This document shows positions 21,715 through 33,000 of a stretch of 64,000 nucleotides of DNA, piece by piece. The position numbers and the translations under genes are program-made. Each line of letters opens with the position of its first letter. Position 1 is the stretch's first letter. The notes under the pieces were generated by a model, which saw nothing but the letters and a program-made list of their open reading frames with translations, was not told the origin of the DNA and ran no database searches. The stretch is from NCBI GenBank assembly GCA_950097015.1, contig CATNEN010000038.1:9124001-9188000 (forward strand), in the 5' to 3' direction. Source of the stretch: Macrostomum hystrix (Eukaryota; Platyhelminthes; Macrostomidae).

Positions 21715-22430
21715 AGGTGCTAGATTGACTTGGTTGATAGATTGACTTGGTTGATAGATTGACTTGGTTGATAGATTGACTTGGTTGATAGATTGACTTG
21801 GTTGATAGATTGACTCAAACCGGGTTGATAGATTGACTGGGTTGATTGATTGACTGGGTTGATAGATTGACTGGTTTGATAGATTGACTGGGTTGATAGA
21901 TTGACTGGTTTGATAGATTGACTGGGTTGATAGATTGACTGGTTTGATAGATTGACTGGGTTGATAGATTGACTGGTTTGATTGATTGACTGGTTTGATA
22001 GATTGACTGGGTTAATTGATTGACTGGGTGGATAGATTTACTGGTTTGATAGATTGACTGGGTTGATAGATTGACTGGGTTGATAGATTGACTGGTTTGA
22101 TTGATTGACTGGTTTGATAGATTGACTGGGTTGATAGATTGACTGGTTTGATAGATTGACTGGGTTGATAGATTGACTGGTTTGATTGATTGACTGGTTT
22201 GATAGATTGACTGGGTTAATTGATTGACTGGGTGGATAGATTGACTGGGTTGATAGATTGACTGGTTTGATTGATTGACTGGTTTGATAGATTGACTGGG
22301 TTGATTGATTGACTGGGTTGATTGATTGACTGGGTTGATTGATTGACTGGGTTGATTGATTGACTGGGTTGATTGATTGACTGGGTTGATTGATGGACTG
22401 GTTTGCTAGATTGACTCGGTTGATAATTTA
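21715..22430. repeat. 17-bp tandem array, about 42 units
   Basis: Unit ttgatagattgactggg with gg/tt and atag/attg variants. It lies just upstream of the start codon of the ParB/Srx-like gene, so it sits in the promoter or a 5' UTR intron. Confidence 0.93.
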
Positions 22431-22744
22431 GTATAATGATGGATTAACTTAGTTTTCGTCTGGGCCTACTCACCAGTTTCTTTCGAACTTCGACTGTATA
22501 TCGCTTTGCTTCAAAATTCACTCCGTAATGGATAAGCGGCCGACACATTTGCTTGAAATGCGGATTCAAAGCAGCTCAATAACGGCTTGCTCATTGTGCA
22601 TAAATGAGGCCTCGCATTGGCAAGAGAAGGCATTGAACTGCTCAGCCATTTGATCATGCGCTCCATTGGCTGCCTGCTCAAACTGTGCTCAGCTCTTTTG
22701 TGTTCGTCTGACGAATCCGTAACTCGGAGATCTAACGTCCAAAT
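22431..22744. other. Intergenic unique sequence
   Basis: No gene or element recognised. Confidence 0.35.
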
Positions 22745-23045
22745 GTAAGGATAATAATAAATTATTACACCGGCCCCAATTGGGCCAGATGTGCAGCCGA
22801 CAGCCCTACCGCAGCTATTGCGCGGCGCATCTGAAGGCTGCGTACAGCTGTTCAGTCCATGGACTGGGGGGGGACGCCACACCCACCTTCAATTATCCCA
22901 GCTAATGCTGGTACCCATTTAACAGCTGGGTGAACTGAAGCAATGCAAAGTTAAGTGTCTTGCTGTAGGGCAAAGATTTTTCGATTGGAGTCGGGAATCG
23001 AACCTCTGACCTTTAAGTCGTTAGTCCGACGCTGTGAACACGCTT
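22745..23045 (-). mobile_element. SINE family B copy, near full length
   Basis: Minus orientation. The right end is the tRNA-like head (gtcgggaatcgaacctctga, gtcgttagtccgacgc), the middle has a core tacccatttaacagctgggt, and the left end has cagtccatggactgggg and gatgtgcagccgacagccct. Confidence 0.82.
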
Positions 23046-23870
23046 TATGTATAGAAGTCCTGACCTAATTAACTTGTTAGAATTCTCTATTGCACCTGTA
23101 AGCGACACCTGGTGCCATAGACATTGAAGAAGCGCAACATGTGGCTCATTATTGATAGATTGATACAGTACACTAATCCAAGATTTGCATGACATAAAAC
23201 TCTCAGAGTTAATTAAAAGTCCATCTGATTTAAGAGCGGCTTTCATCTCTAGCACGAAGCAGCAACTCAATCTGTGTTCTCGTGTCCGGCAAGGCTATTC
23301 CCGCTTTGTCATGTCCCATTTCGCCCCTCGGCGTCCCTGGGGTATCTGGATGGGGATGGGGTGGGTTTCGCTTCATCACACAATTATGCATGCGAACTCT
23401 CTTGCCCGCAGTTGCCAGACAGATTTTGAGCACGACCGAGAAAATAGAGACAGAGACAGTGTAGGGAAGAAAGGACAGTGATCGAGACTTGCATCGTCAA
23501 TAAGTTTGGCATGCATGATGTTGGTCCCAATGGAACCGATATGCAAGCATACAGTGTGTGTGTTTGTGTGTGTGCATATATATTTATACATATACAGACA
23601 CTCCGGACCAAGGATTTTTGGGATTAGTCTGTAGGCTGAAGGAGGTCAGTAGCCGCCTATTCGTATTTCTGCTCTCTACTGAACACAATTTTTTTTATTT
23701 TATCTAGCCGTTTAATAAAATTGATTTGGCCAGAAAAAACTAATCGATTTTTAAAATATTGATGACCATTTCAATAGTTTGGACATAGACATAAAGCACA
23801 ATTGACATTCTAAGAGCGTGATTTAACATTGTGGGGCTAAGTAAGCTGTTGAGGGCCGACCCACAAGGCA
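23046..23870. other. Intergenic sequence, no gene seen
   Basis: Short open frames on both strands look non-coding. A gt-rich microsatellite (gtgtgtgtgtttgtgtgtgt) is near 23555. A fragment of SINE family A begins near 23845 (gagggccgacccacaaggca). Confidence 0.4.
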
Positions 23871-23950
23871 CAGGCAGATGTACAGTGCAGATGTACAGTG
23901 CAGATGTACAGTGCAGATGTACAGTGCAGATGTACAGTGCAGATGTACAC
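23871..23950 (+). repeat. 14-bp repeat expanded inside a SINE A fragment
   Basis: cagatgtacagtgcagatgt repeats about five times, flanked by gggccgacccacaaggca on the left and atgtacacacatg on the right. Both flanks match the interior of SINE family A, so the repeat grew from within the element. Confidence 0.65.
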
Positions 23951-23959
23951 ACATGTTGG

Positions 23960-25917
23960 AGCGACTGGGCCATAGAAATACCTCCACAAAATATATAATA
24001 AGCCTGCAATTTCTTATAGCCTCAAAGGTTTGTCTAAAACATGCTTATATTGCGCGACAAGCTCCCAAGCCTCACGCCTCGCATATCTCAAAATTATTTT
24101 TCAATTCTTCTTTCGAAAAAAACACTTGCCAGATGTGTGTCGAGAGCCTTGTGTACTTCCACCACCTATAGTAGTGTTGCATGAAACACCTGCGCTGTAA
24201 CAAATAATGGAAGATCCACATTTATATAGCTGAGGATAGGCCTATTCTAAAATGTCAGTTAGTCTTTTTTTCTAAGCCCCAACAAAATAAAAAGCATTTT
24301 TTCTGCAACAATAACGCACGTGATGCCTAGGATTTGATGCATTGTTTTTAGCACGCTCGATTTCTTAGTCAAAGCCTAAACTGCTCAAAGTGCAGTGCTC
24401 AGAGAGAAGGGTACATTGTCTGCATCTCGCTGTACGCGTCACGCAGCTGCAGCTCAAAGCCGAACACTTCTCAACAGCCTCTCCAGTTCTCAACAAGCCC
24501 GACTGTACTTTTTTGCCTTCAAAGCAATTCCCAGCAAAGATGCTAGCACAAAACCTCATAGTGCTTTCCCCATTTTTTAAAGCGAGAAGCGGTGCAGCTA
24601 CCGCTTCAAGCAACGCATGCGATAGAATTTCATTGTGACGATGGAAAGAAAGGCTGCTATAATCACATGGGATTAGCGACTGAGGGACGGGAAATATTTG
24701 GGTCTTATTCGCCTAAAAAATGGCACCCGAAGCAACTATCGCTGCACTAGCACCTTGCCATTCGATTGGAAAACCAACTGCTAGAAGCGGATTGCAAAGT
24801 ACTTAGCGAAATTGACTCAACTCAAAGACAAGGACGAGTCTATTAAGACTCAAGCTGCCATTTGCTAATTGTAAAGCGCGCAGTGGTTGCTCATTCTTGA
24901 ACTTGCTCCAAAGAGAAGAAATTGTGTGCGACATTTGAGTCGTCAAACATCCAGCCGAGTGTATTGCTCGAAAAAGTTTCTTATTGAAGTAAAAAGCGGA
25001 AGCAGTTCTGATAAGAAATACTTAGTGTCAGATGGATGGCCTGTTGAAACTACTCGCATGCTTAAAACGAGCAATAAAAAACTGAGTTCATTTATCAAAA
25101 AAAAGTTTCGGATTTCTAGTTTGGACGCTAAATAAGCGCTAGTAAGCGTCGATTATGCAGATTAAAAAACAACAACAAATACGCTGACAGTAGTAAGACG
25201 CGGAAGTTAAGCGGCTAAGCTTGTAGAAAATGTGAATTTTGTGGCAGTTCATGCAGCCTAAAGTTTAAAAAGAGTGGCTAACTAGGTTTCTAAGAAATTT
25301 AGACCCGATCCCAATTTGTTCCCAAAATAGCTCAGGGTGATCAGACTGAGGATTTCCAGGACAGAGCAGCCCAGCTGACTGTCTGGGCCTTGATGATCCA
25401 GTGGCGGCTTGGCGAGTTTCTCAGAGGCAGCCTCCGGCAGGTGAATGGGGGGCAGTCGAAAATTAACGGTTGGTGACGCAGACAATTGTTAGTGAAGACT
25501 GAGATGCGGCACATTGGGTAGGAGGAGAGAGAGACACGAAACAATCCAACTTTGTTTGAGGCGTTTCGATTCGAAGAGTTCTAATAAAACATCTGCTAAA
25601 CATTGGATGCAATGTGCCTGTCACCTGCCTATCAGATAGAACGTTTTGAATGCTTAAAAGGGTTAAGCAAGGCTACAGAGAGCGAGAAATCAATCGTCAC
25701 AAAAATTGTTGCTAGTTAAAAAAATTGCAGAAGCTCCACAGAGCGGTTCTCCTCCTTGCTTTTTGTCCGTCAGTTGGCGAAAGTTCCTCTAAAATGATTG
25801 TTGCGAAAGCTGACTGCGAGCTGGAAAAAACTTAATACGCATATAACTGTAAATTTGTTTACAAAAAAACTAGCTTACCATAAAACTCGCTTAGCCTCAG
25901 CCGTTCATCAAGGCTGC
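23960..25917. other. Intergenic region downstream of myosin
   Basis: Mostly AT-rich unique DNA with many short open frames and no supported gene. A plus-strand 82-codon frame at 24887-25135 and minus-strand frames at 25282-25544 have no recognisable family. The myosin 3' UTR should end somewhere here, but no clear minus-strand AATAAA was found. Confidence 0.35.
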
Positions 25918-25962
25918 TCATTGTTGCTCGGTCACTCCTCGGCCAGGGCGCGCGACCGAGCC
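25918..25962 (-). CDS. Candidate last coding exon of myosin heavy chain
   Basis: A minus-strand acceptor (cagttgccag) is followed in phase 0 by 14 codons, GSVARPGRGVTEQQ, and TGA. It would complete the tail after exon 20, which ends at a consensus GTGAGT donor. A different acceptor (cctcag, six bases upstream) opens another frame, so the exact C terminus is uncertain. Confidence 0.4.
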   Translation of the reverse strand, partial: GSVARPGRGVTEQQ

Positions 25963-26109
25963 CTGGCAACTGAGGCCGTCTAGAATGGGCAATGTTCGAG
26001 GAAATAAAGTATTTATAGTGCAGATGCTGAGTGGCTGTGGCCAAGTGACAAGCAAGTCCCTTACAGAACTTCCACAACCATAGTCCAACAGCCGCAGCCT
26101 CCTCTAAAA

Positions 26110-26955
26110 ACCACAACCTCTAAAAACACAGACTCCACAACCACAGCCTCCACCACCACAGCCTCCACCACCACAGCCTCCACCACCACAGCCTCCACAA
26201 CCACAGCCTCCACCACCACAGCCTCCACAACTACAGACTCCACAACCACAGACTCCACAACCACAGACTCCACAACCACAGCCTCCACAACTACAGACTC
26301 CACAACTACAGCCTCCACCACCACAGCCTCCACCACCACAGCCTCCACAACCACAGCCTCCACCACCACAGCCTCCACCACCACAGCCTCCACAACCACA
26401 GCCTCCACCACCACAGCCTCCACAACTACAGACTCCACAACCACAGACTCCACAACCACAGACTCCACAACCACAGCCTCCACAACTACAGACTCCACAA
26501 CCACAGACTCCACAACTACAGACTCCACAACCACACAGACTCCACAACTACAGACTCCACAACCACAGACTCCACAACCACAGACTCCACAACTACAGAC
26601 TCCACAACCACAGACTCCACAACTACAGACTCCACAACCACACAGACTCCACAACTACAGACTCCACAACCACAGACTCCACAACCACAGACTCCACAAC
26701 TACAGACTCCACAACCACAGACTCCACAACTACAGACTCCACAACTACAGACTCCACAACCACTGCCTCCACAACTACAGACTCCACAACTACAGACTCC
26801 ACATCAACCTCCACCACCACAGCCTCCAAAACTACAGTCTGCACAACCACAGCCTCCACAACCACCGCCTCCACAACCACCGCCTCCACAACCACAGCCT
26901 CCACAACCACCGCCTCCACAACCATCGCCTCCACAACCACCGCCTCCACAACCAA
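26110..26955. repeat. 15-bp tandem array, about 56 units
   Basis: Unit ccacaaccacagact with gcct and acta variants. It lies between myosin exon 20 and the candidate last exon. Its 15-base period keeps minus-strand frames open (WSLCGCG and VVVESVVVEA repeats), which are not proteins. Confidence 0.93.
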
Positions 26956-27017
26956 AACGTCAAGAAGCTAGGTCCCCAGAGCAAGGCAGAACTGCATCGG
27001 TGCGGCAAGGGACTCAC

Positions 27018-30000
27018 GGCCGAGCTGGCAGTCAGGCTGCTGCTGCTCTGCACCACGCTGACGCTGCTGCGGCTCTTGGAGCGGAACTTGGTGAGGCTCT
27101 GCTCGGCGTTGTCGGCGCGCTCCTCGGACTCCTCCAGGTCATGCTGGGCCTTGCGGAACTTGGCCAGGTTGATGGCCGCGATCTCCTCAGCCTCCTCAGC
27201 CTGACGCTTGTAGGTCTTGATCTTCGACTGAAGTTTCTCAACAAGCTCCTGCAGCTTGGCCTGGTTCTTGTGCTCCTCCTCCGACTGCGAATAGTTTTTA
27301 GGTGAGTTTTTTAGACCATCGTCCTTCGATTCGTTTTGTTATTGAGAGTTCTCCGACCCTTCGCCAGAAAGAACCATTAAAATGGTTTTAAATGGTTCAG
27401 TGGGCGTCAGTTAAATAATATATCATCAATGTATCTAGCTTATAATGCGAGTTCCATCAGTGCTGGCCCGAGTGAACCCTTGATTGTAAACTGACACACA
27501 GATTGAATACCCACAGCAAAGCTGAGCTCCTTGAGGCGACGGTCGGCCTTCTTGGCATTCTTGGACGTCTCCTGGTGCCGGCGCTGCTCTTGGTCAAGCT
27601 CGGCCTCGAGCTCCTGCACCCGGGCCTCCAGCTTGGCCAGCTCCCGCTTGCCGCCCTTCAAGGCGTTGCCCTCGGAGGCGTCCAGGCGAGTCTGCAGGTC
27701 GCGCACCTGCATCTCGAGCTGGCGGCGGGACTTCTCGGCCTGCAGGGCGTGCTCCTGCTCGGCGCGCAGCTCGTCAGCCATCCGCTGGGCGTCCAGGGCG
27801 GCCTTCTTGGCCCGCTCCTCGGCTTGGCGAACTTCGTTGTGCTGCTCGTCCAGGTCAGCCTGAGATTCAGTTGAGTCGATGTGCATTCAATTCGATAATT
27901 CCTATTTTGCAATCGGTACTGTCTGAGTGTGGTCTGTCTAACAAAAACATGTTCATTCCCTGTCTAACATGTTTATATCCTGTCTAACATGTTTATATCC
28001 TGTCTAACATGTCTATATCCTATCCAACATGTCTATATCCTGTCTAACATGTCTATATCCTGTCTAACATGTTTATATCCTGTCTAACATGTTTATATCC
28101 TGTCTAACATGTTTATATCCTATCTAACATGTCTATATCCTGTCTAACATGTCTATATCCTATCTAACATGTCTATATCCTGTCTAACATGTTTATATCC
28201 TGTCTAACATGTCTATATCCTGTCTAACATGTCTATATCCTATCTAACATGTTTATATCCTGTCTAATATGTTTATATCCTGTCTAACATGTTTATATCC
28301 TGTCTAACATGTCTATATCCTGTCTAACATGTTTATATCCTGTCTAACATGTTTATTTCCTGTCTAACATATCTATATCCTGTCTAACATGTCTATATCC
28401 TGTCTAACATGTCTATATCCTGTCTAACATGTCTATATCCTGTCTAACATGTCTATATCCTGTTTAACATGTCTATATCCTGTCTAACATGTTTATATCC
28501 TGTCTAACATGTCTATATCCTGTCTAACATGTCTATATCCTGTCCAACATGTCTATATCCTGTCTAACATGTTTATATCCTGTCTAACATGTTTATATCC
28601 TGTCTAACGTGTCTCCTCCCGATCGGCTCCGCGGCTCACCTGCATGGCGTTGATATCGGCCTCCAGCTTGCGCTTGGTGGCAGTCAGCGAAGCGTTGGAA
28701 GCTGACAGCTCGCCGACCCGATCGGCGGCTTCCGCCCGCTCAGCCTCGGCGGCCTTGCGAGACCGCTCGGCCGATTCCAGGCCGGTGCGCAGCTCCTCCA
28801 GCTCCGCGGCGTACATGTTGGCCTTGCGCTCGGCTGACATGGCCAGCTCGCGGGCCTCGTCACGCTGGCGCTGTTCGTCCTCCACCTGCGGATTCAGGTC
28901 AGGGGGCGATGGCACATAATTTAGTGACACTAGACCCGCAGCCAGCGAGGAAGCAATTCTGCCCGTTTCACTGACTCCTGAGCACACACGCACACAGATA
29001 TCTCGTACTGTACGCAGGCACACACTCACACAGGTGTGTACATCTGCCCTGACTTTCTCATGTTCATGCAGTGTACACTCTCACCGTGCCTTGGAGGTTG
29101 GCCCTCAATGGCGTAAATTGCACGACAAGCCCTCAAGCCTTCTCTCCGCGGCTGCGCCCCAAATAAATGTGGCCTCGCCGCGGAATCGAGCTCAGAGACC
29201 TTGGTGCGAGAGACAAACGCGTTAACCGCTCTGCCACTAACCCCTGACCTTGATTGCTCACCCCGATCGGACATTCTTAGCCGATTCAATGCACAACCGA
29301 ATATTCCTAGAAACAGGAAAGCTAACCTGTGTCTGCAGCTCGCGCAGCTGCTGCTGGTACTTCTTCAGGTTCTTGTCTCCCTCAGCGCGAGCCCGGTTGG
29401 CATTGTCCAGAGCCACCTCCAGCTCGTTGATGTCCTGCTCTAGCTTTTTCTTCTGGCGCTGCACCTCGGCCTTGCCCTTGGTCTCGGCCTCCACGGAGGC
29501 GGCCATCGACTCCATGGCTCGCTGGTGGTTCTTGCGGGTGCTCTCGAACTCCTCCTCCTTCTCGGCCAGCCTGCGGTCAACGTCCTGTTTGAGCTGGGCG
29601 ATCTCGAGCTGGGAGCGGGCGACCTTGGCCTCCTCCTGGTGCGGGATGGTCGAAGTCAGTAGTGAGAAAGGTGTGCAAACAAGGTTCTCTTATAAAACCC
29701 ATACAGTACATATAGCAAGTTTAAAAAAGAAACAATTAAAACTTGCAGCCCAGTTGCTAGCGCTCTATTCTTCTGATCGAGAGGTCATAAGTTCGTATCT
29801 CAGTCCTAGGGGTGCAATTAGTGTCCTTAGCTTTGGTAGAAATTTAGGTAAACGGGGCGGTCCCACCAGGCCACGGACTGAACAGCTGTACCCACAGCCT
29901 TTGGACGCGCCGCTCAACGCGATTACTAATAGTAACTATACCTAGAGAGCTCATAACTTCTCACCTGCTCGAGAGCGGCCTCAGCCTCCTCAAGAGCCGC

Positions 30001-33000
30001 CTGCAGCTCCTCCTTCTCCATCTCCAGCCGACGTCGCGCCTTGTCGATCTCGTGCACATTCCGGCCGCCCTCGCCCAGCTGCTCGGTGAGGTCGTGGATC
30101 TCGTCAGCCAGGCTCTTGTTCTCCCGACGAACAGCCTCGGTCTGGTCGCGGGCCTCCTCCAGCTGCGCCTTCAGCTTGAAGATCTCGGTGGAGTAGCCGC
30201 GCGACTCGCGCTGCACCGATTCGAGATCGGCCTGGGCCTGCTGGCACTTCTGCTGCCACTCGGCCAGGGTCTTGTCGAAGTTCTTCTGCTTCTTCTCCAG
30301 CTGGGCGGCGAGCACAGTGGATCGCTCCAGGTCGACGGTGGCGTCCTCCAGCTCAGCCTGCAGCCGCTGCTTCACCTTCTCCACCTGGGCCACCTTGGCG
30401 CGGGCACTCTCCACCTCGTCCTGCGCCTCCAGCAGCTTGGCCTGCAGACGGCGCTTCAGCTCCTCGACCTCCTCGCCGCCGCCGCCGCCGCCGCTCTCGT
30501 ACTTGGAGCGCCACTGCTGCGCCTCGCCCTGCGCCTTGGCCAACTGGCGCTGCAGGTCGGACTTGGCCTCCTGCGAACAATGTCATTTGTAAGGGCTAGC
30601 TGTTGCAGTCTTGACTTGGAGTGTGTTTTTAGCACACAAACGATTCCTATGCTTTGGCTAGGAGAAGCACAAAAGAATCTGGCGAAGCCTCACCTGCTCC
30701 TCCTCAAGCTGCTCGCGCAGCTGCTCAAGGTCCGCGCTCAGATTGCGCACATCCGAGCTCAGCTTGGCCTTCAGCCGGCTCTCGTCCTCAAGGTTGCGCC
30801 GGGCCTCCTCGAGCTGCTGGGCCAGCTGCTGCTTGGCCTTGGCCAGCTGGCTGAGCTGAGCCTCAGCCTCCTCAAGCTGCCGGCCGAGGTCGCCGCCCTC
30901 CTGCTGGGCGCGGCTCTTCTGCGACTGCAGATCGCCGATCTGCCGGGCGGCATCGTCCAGGCGACTCTGGAAGGTGGTTCGAGCGTCGGACGTGCGACTT
31001 GAAGGTCGGGGGTACGATTCTGATTCATATAATATTTTTCTTAGATATTTAAAAATCCCACGTTGCAGATAGTAGGATCTCGTTTTGCAACAATTTTCAC
31101 AACAGCCACTCTCACCTGCAGCTCCGACAGCTGAGCCTCCAGAGTCTTGGAGTTCTTCTCAGCCGTGGCCTTGGCCTTGTTCAAGTGGTCCAGCTGGGCG
31201 TGCAGGTCCTCCATCTCGGCTTTGTACTGAGTCTTCTCCTTCTCGGTCTTGGCCTTGGCCTTCTGCAGCTGGTCAACCTGCTCGGCCAGCTCGTTGACGG
31301 CGTCCTGCTGCTTCTTGCGCAACTGCTGCACCATCTGCTCGTGCTGGAGCGCGCTGTCCTCGATCTCGCGGCGCATCTTCAGCAGCTCAGCCTCGCGCTT
31401 CTTGTTCAGCTCCTGCTGGGCTACGGTGGCGCCGCCTTGCTCCTCGAGCTTGTCGGCAACGTCCTCGAGCTCAGCCTCAACCTGCTGGCGCTGTTTCTCG
31501 GCCTTCGACCGGGCCTGGCGCTCGGACTCCAGCTCCTCCTCTAGCTCCTGGATGCGAGCCTGCAGCTCCTTGATCTTGCGCTGCAGCTGGGCGATGATGC
31601 CCTGCTCGTCCTCAACCTTACTGTGCAGGCTGTTGAGCTCGGCGTCCTTGCGCTTGATCTGCTCCTCCATGTCGCGCTTCACCCGCTCCAGGTCGTCAAC
31701 GGTCTCCTGGGTCATCTTCAGGTCGCCCTCCACCTTGCGCTTGGCCTTCTCAACGTCGGCCCGGATCTTCTTCTCGCGCTCCAGCTGGTCTTCGAGCTCG
31801 TCAAGGTTCTGCTCCAGCTTCTGCTTCAGCTTGTTCAGGTTGTTGACCTGTGTGTTTGAAACATTTTATAGTTTATAATTGACAGTCTACTATTACTGGT
31901 TTGGTATCAGCGCGCACAACTCTTCACCTTCTGCTCCTCGGCAGCCAGGGCCTCCTGGGTCTGCTTGATGGTCTCCTCGTGAGCCTTCTTCTCCTTCTGC
32001 AGCTTGGCGATTGACTCGTCCTGGCGGGCCATCTCCTCCTGCAGAGTGCGGATCTGGTTCTCCTTGCTCTGCTTCTCCTGCTCAGACTTCTGCAGGCTCT
32101 GCTCCAGATCCTCGATATCCTTCTTCAGCTCGTCCATATCGCCCTCCATCTTCTTCTTGACGCCCTCCAGCTCGTTGGCGGCGTCCTCCTCGTCCAGAAG
32201 GCGGTCCTCCAGCTCCTTGATCTGGGTCTCGTAGTCGGCCTTCTGCTTGATGAGGTTCTCGATCTTTTCCTCGGCGTCAGCCAGAGTGTCCTGCTCAGCC
32301 TGCAGCTGCAGGAAGATGTCGTTCTTCTGCTGCAGCAGCGTCACATTCTGCTCCTCGAGCTCCTTCTTGAGCTTCTCCAGCTTCTCGAACTCCTCCTTCA
32401 TCTTGGCGAGCTCCTCTGCGGCCTTCTTCATCTCCTCCTCCTGGCGGGCGATGTTGAGCATCGGCTTGACCTTCAAGTACAGACGCCACCATTCCCAGTT
32501 CTTGAGCTGCAGGTGTTTGCGCACATTGCGCTGGATGATGCTGAGGGCGGTGCGCTGGTCCTGCAGCTTCTTGTGCTTGCGGCGCATCAGGTAGCCGCGG
32601 ATCTGGGCCTGTGGTGGGTTGGCGGTTTATTGACAACGGTAGACAACTGCAACTAATCCTGTTGCCCATGCACTGAAATGAAAGCTACTCTCTTCTGAGT
32701 CAATCTATGAGTCAATTCTGTGACAGGCTCATACTAGCTGCTTAGGGTGGTCGCAGTTCTCACCTGGAAGAGCGACAGAATGCGGCTCAGCTTCTCGTCG
32801 CGCATATCCTCGAGCTCGGCCAGCACTCCGGCCTTGAAGAAGACCTTGGTGTTGCCCAGGCGGTAGAGTTGCTTGTCTAGCTGGATGGCCTCCAGGATGT
32901 TGCCGCTGACAACTTTACCTTCGACGAAACCGTCCGGGATGGCGTTGGGAGCCAGGATGGAGTAGCTGTCGGGTGGAGAATCTCATTAGTCTCATTTGAC

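Noticed and set aside
24887-25135. 82-codon plus-strand ORF (ends SSFIKKKFRISSLDAK)
   Set aside because: There is no recognisable family, AT-rich codon use unlike nearby exons, and no splice or promoter context.
26061-27056. Cys/Gly- and Val/Glu-rich repeat proteins, and read-through of myosin exon 20 into them
   Set aside because: They come from a 15-bp array. Exon 20 ends at a consensus GTGAGT donor at the right place for the family.
30052-31878. Long plus-strand Leu-rich and Ser-rich frames
   Set aside because: They are antisense shadows of the myosin rod exons, whose heptad codons leave other frames open.
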